Source: Achromobacter spanius (GTDB lineage Bacteria > Pseudomonadota > Gammaproteobacteria > Burkholderiales > Burkholderiaceae_B). Taken from it: a stretch of 64,000 nt of DNA. Where the stretch lies: contig NZ_CP121261.1 of NCBI RefSeq assembly GCF_029637605.1, forward strand, positions 4,588,001 to 4,652,000, written 5' to 3'. Positions 25,898 to 35,823 of this stretch are shown in pieces (position 1 is the stretch's first letter; each line of letters opens with the position of its first letter). Made by a program: the position numbers and the translations under genes. The notes beneath the pieces are model-generated. The model did no database searches. It was not told where the DNA came from and saw only the letters and a program-made list of their open reading frames with translations.

Positions 25898-26881
25898 TTA
25901 AAGTTCGACCGGCTGGCCGATGGACAGAGATTGGGTGGCGGCATCCGCGAGCCGTTGCGCGGCGACGCCATCGGCGATCGTGGTGCCCAGCGCGCCGCCC
26001 GAGCGCAATTGCGTGAAGAAATGGTCCAGCTCCAGTCGGTAGGCTTCCCGGTAGCGTTGCAGGAAGAACGGCTCGGGCACGTCCTGGATGAGCCCCGCCG
26101 CCGTCCAATGCTCAACCTCGGTGGGGCGATGGTTGTCGCAGGCCAGCATGCCGGCGGAGCCCAGGACTTCGAAGCGCTGATCGTAGCCATAGGCGGCCCG
26201 GCGCGACGCGTTGATCTGGCAGAGTTTGCCGCTGGCCGTGCGCAGCGTCACGGCGGCGGAATCGATGTCGCCGGCCTCGGCAATGCGCGGGTCCGTCAGG
26301 CACGAGCCGCTTGCATGGATCATCGTTGCCTCTTCGCCTAGCAGCCAGCGAAAGACGTCGAAGTCGTGGATCAGCATGTCGCGAAACATGCCGCCCGATT
26401 GGCGCAGATAAGCCTGGCTGGGCGCGCCGGGATCGCGGCTGGTGATGATCAGCATCTCCGGCGTGCCGATCGCGCCGCGCTGCAAGCGATCGTGGGCCGA
26501 GGCGAAGGTGGGGTCAAAGCGGCGTTGGAAGCCCATCATGCAGCGCACGTTCGCCGCGGCCACGGCGTCCTGGCAGCGGATGGCGCGCTCGGTGGACAGG
26601 TCCACCGGCTTCTCGCAAAAGATGTGCTTGCCGGCGTGCGCGGCGCGCAGGATCAAGTCGCTGTGGGTGTCGGTGGACGAGCAGATCAGCACCGCGTGTA
26701 TGTCGGGGTCGTTCAGGGCGTCTTGCTCGCTTGCCCGGCGCGCGCCGTGCTTGCCCGCCAGCGCATCCGCCAAGCCGGTGGCGGGATCGCACACCGTCGC
26801 CAGTGTCAGGCCTGGCATGGCGGCCAGGTTGGCGGCGTGGATAGCGCCGATACGTCCGGCGCCAAAGAGTGCGACTTTCAT
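25898..26881 (-). CDS. iolG: Inositol 2-dehydrogenase
   Basis: A 327-residue Gfo/Idh/MocA enzyme expected to oxidise myo-inositol to 2-keto-myo-inositol (scyllo-inosose), the first catabolic step. It starts MKVALFGAGRIGAIHAANLA (NAD-binding), followed by AVLICSSTDTHSDLI, the motif KHIFCEKPVDLS, FQRRFDPTFASAHDRLQRGAIG and GGMFRDMLIHDFDVFRWLLGEE, which matches IolG proteins closely. GGAGG stands seven bases before the ATG. It lies directly downstream of the RpiR regulator and upstream of the second dehydrogenase; the inositol importer and iolCDEB genes are divergent from this operon. Confidence 0.88.
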   Translation of the reverse strand: MKVALFGAGRIGAIHAANLAAMPGLTLATVCDPATGLADALAGKHGARRASEQDALNDPDIHAVLICSSTDTHSDLILRAAHAGKHIFCEKPVDLSTERAIRCQDAVAAANVRCMMGFQRRFDPTFASAHDRLQRGAIGTPEMLIITSRDPGAPSQAYLRQSGGMFRDMLIHDFDVFRWLLGEEATMIHASGSCLTDPRIAEAGDIDSAAVTLRTASGKLCQINASRRAAYGYDQRFEVLGSAGMLACDNHRPTEVEHWTAAGLIQDVPEPFFLQRYREAYRLELDHFFTQLRSGGALGTTIADGVAAQRLADAATQSLSIGQPVEL

Positions 26882-26902
26882 GCTGCAGCCTCCGTGAAGG
26901 GG

Positions 26903-27799
26903 TCAGGGTCTGGCGCGCGCTTGCGCGGCGCCGGTTTCGCTGGCGTCAAACTTCAATTCCAGTTTGTAGGCCAGCGCGATGAACAACGATTGCACCAGGC
27001 TCATGGTGCTGGTCAGGGATCGGAATCCGAAGGTGGAGCTTTCCTGCACGACCAAGGTGGCGCTGGCTACGCGCGCGATCGGGCTCATCTGGCTGTCGGA
27101 AATAGCGATGACGCGCGCGCCGCGGGCCACCGCTTCCGTCACGGTGGCGACCGTTTCTTCGGCATAGGGAATGAAGGAGATGGCGATCATCACATCGCCC
27201 GCGCCCAAGCTGCGTAGCTGGCCCTCTTGCATGTGGCCCAATCCGCTCATCCAATGCACCGCCTTGCGGGTGTGCTGCAAGGCATAGGCCAGATACGCGC
27301 CCACCGGAAACGAGCGCCGCGACGCCACCACCCATACGGCCGGCGTCTCTTCCAGCAGGCATACCGCCGCATCGAAGGCCGTGGGATCCAGGTCGCGCGA
27401 CAAGGCTTCCAGGCTGGCGATGCCACCGCCGATGACTTCGTGCGACAAGGTCGACAACGAGAGATTCTCGGGCGTGGATTCGATCAGGTCGCGAATCCGG
27501 TCCTGGTAGCTGCGGCCCGGCGCAATCTGCTGCGCCATGCCATCACGAAACAGTTGCTGCATGTCCGAGAAACCGGAAAACCCGAAATGCTTGGCGAAGC
27601 GGACGATCGCCGACGGCTGCGCCTGGCAACGCTCCGCCATGTCCTGGATGCGATCCAGGGCCACATGGTCGCGGTTTTGCTCAATGTATCTGCCCACCAC
27701 TTTGAGCTGACGGCTCAGGCCCGGGTACTGATGCGAGATGTCGCCAAGAAATTGCGCGACGGTGGCGTAGGGGACGGGCTTGGTGGTGGATTTCGGCAT
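26903..27799 (-). CDS. MurR/RpiR family regulator of inositol genes
   Basis: A 298-residue regulator with an N-terminal HTH_6 domain (GRYIEQNRDHVALDRIQDMAERCQAQPSAIVRFAKHFGFSGFSDMQQLFRDGMAQQ) and a C-terminal SIS sugar-phosphate-binding domain (AVWVVASRRSFPVGAYLAYAL, LGAGDVMIAISFIPYAEETV, GARVIAISDSQMSPIARVASATLVV). In inositol regulons RpiR-type IolR proteins repress until a pathway intermediate binds the SIS domain. An ATG at 27799 gives a normal RpiR start; an alternative at 27862 would add 21 residues. Neither has a clear ribosome site. It diverges from the importer operon, and the shared intergenic region carries two related dyads. Confidence 0.87.
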   Translation of the reverse strand: MPKSTTKPVPYATVAQFLGDISHQYPGLSRQLKVVGRYIEQNRDHVALDRIQDMAERCQAQPSAIVRFAKHFGFSGFSDMQQLFRDGMAQQIAPGRSYQDRIRDLIESTPENLSLSTLSHEVIGGGIASLEALSRDLDPTAFDAAVCLLEETPAVWVVASRRSFPVGAYLAYALQHTRKAVHWMSGLGHMQEGQLRSLGAGDVMIAISFIPYAEETVATVTEAVARGARVIAISDSQMSPIARVASATLVVQESSTFGFRSLTSTMSLVQSLFIALAYKLELKFDASETGAAQARARP

Positions 27800-27872
27800 G
27801 GCGGCTAGGCGATTGAGGAGACTTGGTATCAGGGGCGGATCGAAGGAATTATAGGAATCCATAGGATTATTT

Positions 27873-27886
27873 AGAAAATAATTTCC
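27873..27886. promoter_or_regulatory. Candidate RpiR/IolR operator 1
   Basis: AGAA-AATAAT-TTCC differs by one base from GGAA-N6-TTCC, the motif I recall being described for RpiR-type IolR in Sinorhizobium. It lies within a larger AT-rich dyad ATTATTT-AGA-AAATAAT (27867-27883). The region is strikingly AT-rich for this genome. Confidence 0.45.
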
Positions 27887-27901
27887 ATAGGGTTTACACC
27901 C

Positions 27902-27915
27902 ACAAATTAATTTCC
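27902..27915. promoter_or_regulatory. Candidate RpiR/IolR operator 2
   Basis: ACAA-ATTAAT-TTCC has the same spacing and right half-site as the first candidate and starts 29 bases after it, just upstream of a possible TATGAT -10 box (27925-27930) for the importer operon. Confidence 0.4.
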
Positions 27916-28020
27916 ATTCCGGCCTATGATCCCTGCACATTGATCGGCCAGACGCTGGAACGGCAAGGGCTTGACGACACAAGCCCGCCGCCCGGCCGCA
28001 ACGCCGCACGGAGAAGACAG

Positions 28021-29061
28021 ATGACGCACCCGCGATTCATATTCACACTGCGCGCCTTGTTGTTCAGCGCACTACTGCTGGGCGCCACGCAAGCAATGGC
28101 CGACAAATACGTCTTGATCAGCCACGCACCCGATTCCGATTCCTGGTGGAACGTCATCAAGAACTCGCTCAAGCAGGCGGGCGAGGACTACGGGGTGCAG
28201 GTGGACTACCGCAATCCCGCCACCGGCGATATCGCGGAAATGGCGCGTCTGATCGAACAGGCGGCCGCCGCCAACTATGACGGCGTGATGGTCACCATTG
28301 CCGATTTCAACGTGCTGCAGCGCGCATTGGAAAAGGTCCGGGCCAAGCGCATTCCGCTGATCACCATCAACTCGGGGTCGGCCGAACAGTCCGAGCAATT
28401 GGGCGCCATCATGCATGTGGGCCAGCCCGAATACGACGCCGGTTACGCGGCCGGCCTGCGCGCGAAGGCGGCTGGCGTAGAACGCTTTCTATGCGTGAAC
28501 CACTACGCCACCAACCCCGTGTCCTTCGAACGTTGCAAGGGCTTTGCCGATGCCATCGGCGCGGACTTCCGGGCCAGCACGCTTGATACCGGGGGCGTGG
28601 ATCCCAGTGCGGTGGAATCCAAGGTGTCCGCATACTTGCGCCAGCACCCCGACATACAGGGCATTCTGGCCTTGGGTCCGGATGCGGCTGGCCCCACCTT
28701 GCGTCTGCTGGAAAAGGCCGGGCTGACAAACAAAATCTGGTTTGCCTCATTCGACCTGTCCGACGAACTCGCTCGCGCCATCAAGGCCGGCACAGTGCAG
28801 TTCGCCATCGATCAGCAACCTTTCCTGCAGGGCTACATCCCCGTGGCCGTCATGGTGGCGATGAAGGCGGATCGCGCAGGCGGCGCCACGCCGGCCGAGT
28901 CGATTCAAGCCGCGCTGAAAGCCAACGCGAAAGCCGTCGCGCGCTTCGAGGAATACGGGCTGACGCCGGTGTACGGACCGCGTCATATCAGCTCGGGGCC
29001 GGGCTTCATCACCCAGGAGAATCTTTCCAAGGTGGAGAAGTACGCCGGCCAGTACCGCTAA
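28021..29061 (+). CDS. Periplasmic sugar/inositol-binding protein (Peripla_BP_4)
   Basis: A 346-residue binding protein of the ribose/galactose/inositol class. It has a signal peptide (MTHPRFIFTLRALLFSALLLGATQAMA, cleavage before DKYVL) and the fold landmarks YVLISHAPDSDSWWNVIKNSLKQAGEDYGV, RIPLITINSG, LGAIMHVGQPEYDAGYAAG, ILALGPDAAGPTLRLLEKAG and a closing FAIDQQPFLQGYIPV. GGAG stands about eight bases before the ATG at 28021. It is the first gene of the importer-iol operon; inositol or an inositol derivative is the expected ligand by context. Confidence 0.9.
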   Translation: MTHPRFIFTLRALLFSALLLGATQAMADKYVLISHAPDSDSWWNVIKNSLKQAGEDYGVQVDYRNPATGDIAEMARLIEQAAAANYDGVMVTIADFNVLQRALEKVRAKRIPLITINSGSAEQSEQLGAIMHVGQPEYDAGYAAGLRAKAAGVERFLCVNHYATNPVSFERCKGFADAIGADFRASTLDTGGVDPSAVESKVSAYLRQHPDIQGILALGPDAAGPTLRLLEKAGLTNKIWFASFDLSDELARAIKAGTVQFAIDQQPFLQGYIPVAVMVAMKADRAGGATPAESIQAALKANAKAVARFEEYGLTPVYGPRHISSGPGFITQENLSKVEKYAGQYR

Positions 29062-29076
29062 GCGAAGGAGCACGAC

Positions 29077-30213
29077 ATGACAGAAGGCTCGGCAGTGATG
29101 CCGTCGTCGCCCGACGAGCGTGTGCAATCGCTGGCATGGCCACAGCGCCTGCTGGGCAGGCCGGAAGCGGCGTCGGTATCTGGAACGGTGGCGGTTTTCC
29201 TGGTGTTCGGCCTGGTGGCCGGCGGCTCCGGTATGTTCAGCGCCGAAGGCATCGTCAACTGGGCGACGGTGGCGGCCTTCATCGGCATTCTGGCCACCGG
29301 CGCGGCCTTGCTGATGATCGGCGGCGAATTCGACTTGTCCATCGGCTCGATGATCGGCTTTGCCGGCATGGGCCTGGCGATCCCCACGCTGTACTGGGGT
29401 TGGCCGCCATGGCTGGCATGCCTGTTCATGTTCGGCCTGTGCATCGCCATTGGCGCGCTCAACGGGTATCTGGTCATCCGCACCGGCCTGCCTTCCTTCA
29501 TCGTCACCTTGGCGTTCTATTACATCCTGCGCGGATTGACGCTGGCCTTGTCCACGCTATTCACCGGCAAGACCATCATCAGCGCCAACGGCCCCTTGAT
29601 CCTGCGCGACCTGCTGGAATCCGACTGGGTCATGCAGACGCTCTTCCAAGGCTATCTGCTGACCGGCCTGTTCGACGGGCTGGCGGCAATGGGATGGATC
29701 GACGCGCGCGACGGGGGCGGTGCGCTGGCCATTGGCCTGCCCAAGGTCGTGGCGTGGTGGTTGGGCCTGGCGGCCATCGGCGCGTTCGTGCTGGCCCGCA
29801 CGCGCTTTGGCAATGCGGTGCTGGCGGCCGGCGGGCACGCCACGGCGGCCAAGAACATGGGCATCCCCGTTGCGCGGGTGAAGCTCATCCTGTTCATGAT
29901 CATGGCCTTCTGCTCCGCCTTGTTCGCGGTCCTGCAAGTGGTGGACGCCGGCTCGGCCGCCGCGGATCGCGGTCTGCAAAAAGAGTTTGAAGCCATCATC
30001 GCGGCCGTCATTGGTGGATGCCTGTTGACGGGCGGCTTTGGCTCCGTCGTCGGGGCGGCGTTCGGCGCGCTGATATTCGGTGTCGTGCAGATCGGAATCG
30101 GCTACACCAGCATCGACAACAACTGGTACCGCGTATTCCTGGGCATCATGCTGCTGCTGGCGGTGGTCTTCAACAGCATCGTGCGCCGCCGCGTTGCAGT
30201 GGCCAGGCATTGA
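29077..30213 (+). CDS. Inositol/sugar ABC transporter permease (RbsC type)
   Basis: A 378-residue inner-membrane permease of the BPD_transp_2 (RbsC/XylH) family. The core is visible in [67 protein letters not shown], and [36 protein letters not shown] (the coupling loop), then [35 protein letters not shown] lies seven bases before the ATG, and the gene follows the binding protein by 15 bases. The long loop near 175-215 is typical of XylH-like members. Confidence 0.9.
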   Translation: MTEGSAVMPSSPDERVQSLAWPQRLLGRPEAASVSGTVAVFLVFGLVAGGSGMFSAEGIVNWATVAAFIGILATGAALLMIGGEFDLSIGSMIGFAGMGLAIPTLYWGWPPWLACLFMFGLCIAIGALNGYLVIRTGLPSFIVTLAFYYILRGLTLALSTLFTGKTIISANGPLILRDLLESDWVMQTLFQGYLLTGLFDGLAAMGWIDARDGGGALAIGLPKVVAWWLGLAAIGAFVLARTRFGNAVLAAGGHATAAKNMGIPVARVKLILFMIMAFCSALFAVLQVVDAGSAAADRGLQKEFEAIIAAVIGGCLLTGGFGSVVGAAFGALIFGVVQIGIGYTSIDNNWYRVFLGIMLLLAVVFNSIVRRRVAVARH

Positions 30214-30224
30214 AGGAGCCCACC

Positions 30225-31010
<786 letters not shown>

Positions 31011-31017
31011 GGGTGCC

Positions 31018-33012
31018 ATGAAACCACTTTGCTTTCCCGAGGACCGCCGTTATGACCTGGCCTGCCTGGGCCGTCTGGCCGTGGATTTGTATGCGCAGCA
31101 GATTGGATGCGCGCTGGAAGAGGTCACTAGCTTTGCGAAGTACCTGGGCGGTTCTTCCGCCAATATCGCTTCCGGCGCGGCGCGCCTGGGCCTGAAGTCC
31201 GCCATGATTTCGCGCGTGGGCAACGAGCAGATGGGGCGCTTTCTACTTGGCGCGTTGCAGGCCGAGGGGTGCGATGTCAGCCAGGTGCGGCAAGATCCGC
31301 AACGGCTGACGGGATTGGTGCTGCTTGGCATCAAGGACCGCGATACGTTCCCGCTGCTGTTCTATCGCGAAAACTGCGCGGACATGGCCATGGACGCGGA
31401 TGACATCGACGCGGCCTTCATTGCGCAATGCCGGGCGCTGCTGGTCACGGGTACGCATCTGAGCACCGTGGGTGTGCGCCAGGCATCCCTACGCGCGTTG
31501 GAACTGGCGACGCAACATCGCGTGACGCGTGTTCTGGATATCGATTTCCGCCCGGTGCTGTGGGGCTTGGCGGAGCAAGGCGACGGAGAGCGCCGCTATG
31601 TGCCCGATGCCGACGTCAGCGCGCAGTTGCAGGCCTTGCTGGGCCAGTTTGACCTGATCATCGGCACCGAAGAAGAATTCCTGATCGCCGGCGGCGTGCC
31701 CACGGATCTGATGGCGTCGTTGCGGACGGTGCGCGCGCATAGCGCGGCCGTGCTCGTGATCAAGCTCGGTCCCTACGGATGCGCCATTGTGCCGGGTGAC
31801 GTGCCCGAACGAATCGAGGACGCGCACACGGTCGTGGGTGAAGACGTGCAGGTCCTTAATGTGTTGGGGGCGGGGGACGCCTTCGCCGCGGGGTTGATGG
31901 CGGGTTTGCTGCGTGGACAGGGTTGGGAAGCGTCGGCGCGCATGGCGAACGCATGCGGCGCCATCGTGGTGTCGCGGCACGGCTGCGCGCCCGCCATGCC
32001 GACACAAGCCGAACTGCGCCACTGGTTATCGGGCAATAAGTCCCGGCGGCCGGACACCGACGTCACGCTGTCGCATCTGCACCGAGTTACCACGCCGCGT
32101 CCTGATTGGCACGAACTCTATGTGCTGGCTTTCGATCATCGTTCGCAGTTCTACGAGTTGGCGGCCAGCCATGGCAGGTCCGACGAAGACATTGCGGCGC
32201 TCAAGCGCCTGATCGTGCAGGCCGTGGATGTAGTGGCCGAGGCGCCCGGTGTGCAAGGCCGCATCGGGGTGCTGATCGACGACGTCTATGGGGAGCAAAG
32301 CCTGCACGACTCGACCGGTCGGGGCTGGTGGGTGGGGCGGCCCATCGAGCTACCGGGCTCGCGCCCCTTGCGCTTTGATGCTGGCCGTTCCCTGGCCTCG
32401 CATCTGCGGCAATGGCCGCGCGAACAGGTCGTGAAATGCCTGGTGCATTACCACCCCGATGACGACGCGGATTTGCGCGTTGCGCAGGAAGACCAACTGC
32501 GGCATGTCTGGGAGGCCACGCGCCATAGCGGCCACGAACTGCTGCTGGAAATCATTCCCCCTGACGACATGCTCTTGGGCGAAGCCGCCGATGATGCGGT
32601 GCTGCGCTCGGTACGGCGCTTGTACAACCTGGATATCCGGCCGGAATGGTGGAAGCTGGGCATGATGGAGTCCGAATCCTGGGAGGCGCTGGATCTGTTG
32701 GTGGCGCAACGCGACCCGCATTGCCGAGGGGCGGTCATCCTGGGCTTGAACCAGCCGGTGCCCACGCTATTGCAGGGCTTTGCCCAAGCGCGGGCACAGG
32801 TAGTGAAGGGCTTCATGATCGGCCGCAGCGTCTGGAGCGAGCCCGCCGCGGCCTGGCTGCGCGAAGATATCGCCGATGCGGAATTGATTGATCGCGTTGC
32901 CGCGCGCTTTCGCAGCTTGATCACGGGCTGGCAAGCAAGCCGTTCCGACACCCGCATGACTTTGGGGCAAGGTGCTGATATGGCCGTGCCTGCCGAAAGG
33001 GCCGCGTCATGA
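31018..33012 (+). CDS. iolC: 5-dehydro-2-deoxygluconokinase fused to DUF2090 aldolase domain
   Basis: A 664-residue bifunctional protein. Residues 1-330 are a PfkB-type kinase (YDLACLGRLAVDLYAQQIG, KYLGGSSANIASGAARLGLKSAMISRVGNEQMGRFL, and the catalytic NVLGAGDAFAAGLMAGLL), which phosphorylates 2-deoxy-5-keto-gluconate. Residues about 350-650 are DUF2090 (LYVLAFDHRSQFYELA, GVLIDDVYGEQSL, RPEWWKLGMM, CRGAVILGLNQPVPTLLQGF), regarded as the IolJ-like aldolase that splits the phosphorylated product into dihydroxyacetone phosphate and malonate semialdehyde. Fusions of this type are known in proteobacteria. Its stop overlaps the iolD start (ATGA). Confidence 0.92.
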   Translation: MKPLCFPEDRRYDLACLGRLAVDLYAQQIGCALEEVTSFAKYLGGSSANIASGAARLGLKSAMISRVGNEQMGRFLLGALQAEGCDVSQVRQDPQRLTGLVLLGIKDRDTFPLLFYRENCADMAMDADDIDAAFIAQCRALLVTGTHLSTVGVRQASLRALELATQHRVTRVLDIDFRPVLWGLAEQGDGERRYVPDADVSAQLQALLGQFDLIIGTEEEFLIAGGVPTDLMASLRTVRAHSAAVLVIKLGPYGCAIVPGDVPERIEDAHTVVGEDVQVLNVLGAGDAFAAGLMAGLLRGQGWEASARMANACGAIVVSRHGCAPAMPTQAELRHWLSGNKSRRPDTDVTLSHLHRVTTPRPDWHELYVLAFDHRSQFYELAASHGRSDEDIAALKRLIVQAVDVVAEAPGVQGRIGVLIDDVYGEQSLHDSTGRGWWVGRPIELPGSRPLRFDAGRSLASHLRQWPREQVVKCLVHYHPDDDADLRVAQEDQLRHVWEATRHSGHELLLEIIPPDDMLLGEAADDAVLRSVRRLYNLDIRPEWWKLGMMESESWEALDLLVAQRDPHCRGAVILGLNQPVPTLLQGFAQARAQVVKGFMIGRSVWSEPAAAWLREDIADAELIDRVAARFRSLITGWQASRSDTRMTLGQGADMAVPAERAAS

Positions 33013-34871
33013 GCGCCCGCCAAACCCTGCGCCTGACGATGGCCCAAGCCCTCGCGCGCTACCTGGCCGCGTTGCGCGTTCAAGAGCCGGACGGCACGCT
33101 GACGCCGTACGTGGGCGGCGTGTGGGCAATCTTTGGTCATGGCAATGTGGCGGGCATGGGCCAGGCGCTGGCAGAGACGCGCGATGCCTTGCCCGTCCTG
33201 CGTGCCCACAACGAGCAGGCGATGGCGCACGCGGCCATCGCCTATGCCAAGGCGCACATGCGCCGGCGCATCATGGCGGCCACGACATCCATCGGCCCCG
33301 GTGCCACCAACATGGTCACCGCCGCGGCGCTTGCGCACGTCAACCGTTTGCCGGTCCTGCTGCTGCCGGGCGACACCTTTGCCTCACGCGCACCCGACCC
33401 GGTGTTGCAGCAGCTTGAACCCTTTGGCGATGGCGACACGACGGCCAATGACGTGTTCCGGCCCGTGTCGCGGTACTTCGACCGCCTGGTCAGGCCCGAG
33501 CAGATCCTGACCGCGTTGCCGCGCGCGATTCAGGTGCTGAGCGACCCCGCGCAGTGCGGGCCGGTCACGCTGGCCCTGCCGCAGGATGTGCAGACGCAGG
33601 CGTTTGATTGCCCGCTTGAATTTCTACAGCCCGCACCCCTGCATTTTTTGCGCCCTCCTCCCGACGAGGATGCGCTCCGGCGCGCGGTGGTGGCCATTCG
33701 TGCCACCCGCCGCCCGCTGTTGGTGGTGGGCGGGGGCGCGCTTTATGCCCAGGCGTCTGAGGCGCTGGCCGCGTTTGCCAAAGCATATGGCGTACCCGTG
33801 GCCGAGACGCAGGCCGGCAAGGGCACGCTGGACTGGGACCATCCCATGAATCTGGGCGCCATCGGTGTCACCGGTTCCCCCGCGTCGAACGCTCTTGCCG
33901 CGCGGGCAGACCTGATCATTGCCGTGGGCTCGCGCTTGCAGGATTTCACAACCGGATCGAATTCTCTGTTCGGCGACACGCCGTTGCTGTCCATCAACGT
34001 GCAGGCGCTGGACGCTGGCAAGCGGCGTGGGCAAGCCCTGGTGGCTGACGCCGCGCTGGCGTTGGCGCAGTTGGGCAACGCGCTGACCGGCTGGCGGGCC
34101 GACCTGGATTGGACGGAAGCATCCCGACGGCTTGGGGCGCAATGGCGCGAACGGGTCCTGGCATTGACCACGGCAGCGCCGGATGGCCTGCCCTACGAGG
34201 CCGACGTGATCGGCGCGGTGCAGTCTTCCGATACGGCGTCGTCGCACCATGACATTGTCGTGTGCGCCGCCGGGACGCTGCCTGCTGAACTGCACAAGCT
34301 GTGGCGCAGCAGCCTGCCGGGCGGCTACCACGTGGAATACGGCTATTCCTGCATGGGATATGAAATCGCGGGAGGCCTGGGCGTGAAGCTGGCCCATCCA
34401 GACAAGGAAGTCATCGTGATGGTGGGCGACGGTTCCTACTTGATGATGAACTCCGAAATTGCCACGTCGGTCATGTTGGGGTGCAAGCTGATCATCGTGT
34501 TGCTCGACAACCGTGGCTTTGGATGCATCAACCGCCTGCAGCACGCTTGCGGGGGCGAAAACTACAACAACTTGCTGGACGACTGCATCGCACCCGCGGG
34601 CATCGCGCCCCGCATCGACTTTGCGGCGCACGCCCGCAGTCTTGGCGCGCATGCCGAGCACGTCGCTGATGTTGCTGAACTCGTACTGCGCTTGCGCGAG
34701 GCGCGCAGCCGTCAACACACCACGGTGTTGGTCATTGATACGTCCGCGTCACGCACGACTTCGGACGGCGGCTGCTGGTGGGACGTAGCCGTGCCGGAAG
34801 TGTCTGACCGCGCTCAAGCGCAAGCGGCCCACGCGGCCTATGTCGCCAATAAACGCCGACAGGCACTTTGA
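33009..34871 (+). CDS. iolD: 3D-(3,5/4)-trihydroxycyclohexane-1,2-dione hydrolase
   Basis: A 620-residue thiamine-diphosphate enzyme that opens the inositol ring to give 5-deoxy-glucuronate. The N-terminal domain has GGVWAIFGHGNVAGMGQAL and the catalytic glutamate region AHNEQAMAHAAIAYAK, followed by ATTSIGPGATNMVTAAALAH. The ThDP-binding motif is near the C-terminus: EVIVMVGDGSYLMMNSEIATSVMLGCKLIIVLLDNRGFGCIN. The length is normal for IolD. Translation is coupled to iolC by a four-base overlap; iolE follows after 13 bases. Confidence 0.94.
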   Translation: MSARQTLRLTMAQALARYLAALRVQEPDGTLTPYVGGVWAIFGHGNVAGMGQALAETRDALPVLRAHNEQAMAHAAIAYAKAHMRRRIMAATTSIGPGATNMVTAAALAHVNRLPVLLLPGDTFASRAPDPVLQQLEPFGDGDTTANDVFRPVSRYFDRLVRPEQILTALPRAIQVLSDPAQCGPVTLALPQDVQTQAFDCPLEFLQPAPLHFLRPPPDEDALRRAVVAIRATRRPLLVVGGGALYAQASEALAAFAKAYGVPVAETQAGKGTLDWDHPMNLGAIGVTGSPASNALAARADLIIAVGSRLQDFTTGSNSLFGDTPLLSINVQALDAGKRRGQALVADAALALAQLGNALTGWRADLDWTEASRRLGAQWRERVLALTTAAPDGLPYEADVIGAVQSSDTASSHHDIVVCAAGTLPAELHKLWRSSLPGGYHVEYGYSCMGYEIAGGLGVKLAHPDKEVIVMVGDGSYLMMNSEIATSVMLGCKLIIVLLDNRGFGCINRLQHACGGENYNNLLDDCIAPAGIAPRIDFAAHARSLGAHAEHVADVAELVLRLREARSRQHTTVLVIDTSASRTTSDGGCWWDVAVPEVSDRAQAQAAHAAYVANKRRQAL

Positions 34872-34884
34872 AGGAGCCGGCACT

Positions 34885-35823
34885 GTGAACAAAGAGTCTG
34901 CGTGGAAGGTGCGCATCGGCGTCAACCCCATCTCGTGGAGCAACGACGACCTGCCTACGCTAGGCGGCGACACGCCGCTTGCAACGGCCTTGTCCGAAGG
35001 TGCGCGGATCGGATACGCGGGTTTCGAACTGGGCAACAAGTTCCCGCAGTCGCCACAGGCACTGAAGGCCGTGTTGGCGGAGTATGGCGTGGCATGCGTA
35101 TCCGGCTGGTATTCGGGCCGACTCGCTCATCAGGGCGTGGATGCCGAGATCCGCGAGGGCGCGGCGCACATGGAAAAGCTGCAGGCGCAGGGTTGCAACG
35201 TGGTGGTCTACGGCGAGGTTGCCGATTCGATCCAGGGGCGGCGCGGCACACCCCTGGCCAAGCGGCCGCGCTGGCGCAGCGACGCATCCTGGAGCACCTA
35301 TGGCAAGCGTTTGAACGCCTATGGCGAGCACCTGAAAGCACGCTACGGCCTGACCCTGGCCTATCACCATCACATGGGCGCCTACGTTGAAACCGCCGAC
35401 GACGTCGACCGATTGATGGCGGTCACGGACGAGAACGTGGGCCTGCTATTCGACACGGGGCATTGCTATCTGGCGGGTGCCGTCGCGGGGCTGGACACCG
35501 ACGTCGTGGCGCAATTGACGCGGCACGCGCAGCGTATCGTGCACGTGCATTGCAAGGATGTACGGTCCGGCATCGCGAGGGCGGCTCGCAACGAGGATTG
35601 GTCGTTCCTGGATGCGGTGATGAACGGCGTGTTCACGGTGCCCGGTGATGGTTGCATCGATTTTCGCGCGGTCTTGGCGGCATTGCACAACGCGGGGTAT
35701 CAGGGCTGGCTGGTGGTCGAGGCCGAGCAGGATCCCGCCGTGGCGCCGTCCTACCAATATGCAAAGCTGGGCTATCAAACCTTGTCCGCCATGGTGGCTG
35801 AACTTCAGGGAGATCAGGCATGA
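34885..35823 (+). CDS. iolE: Inosose dehydratase
   Basis: A 312-residue TIM-barrel enzyme that dehydrates 2-keto-myo-inositol to the trihydroxycyclohexane-dione used by IolD. It begins WKVRIGVNPISWSNDDLPTLGGDTPLATALSEGARIGYAGFELGNKFP, very close to the IolE N-terminus, and has metal-binding segments LAYHHHMGAYVET, LLFDTGHCYLAG and VHVHCKDVR. The GTG at 34885 with AAGGAG eight bases upstream is preferred over an ATG at 34840 that would overlap iolD. Its stop overlaps the iolB start (ATGA). Confidence 0.93.
   Translation: MNKESAWKVRIGVNPISWSNDDLPTLGGDTPLATALSEGARIGYAGFELGNKFPQSPQALKAVLAEYGVACVSGWYSGRLAHQGVDAEIREGAAHMEKLQAQGCNVVVYGEVADSIQGRRGTPLAKRPRWRSDASWSTYGKRLNAYGEHLKARYGLTLAYHHHMGAYVETADDVDRLMAVTDENVGLLFDTGHCYLAGAVAGLDTDVVAQLTRHAQRIVHVHCKDVRSGIARAARNEDWSFLDAVMNGVFTVPGDGCIDFRAVLAALHNAGYQGWLVVEAEQDPAVAPSYQYAKLGYQTLSAMVAELQGDQA

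Noticed and set aside
27862..28020. Small gene in the inositol intergenic region
   Set aside because: The AT-rich stretch has no ribosome site or conserved frame; regulatory dyads explain it better.
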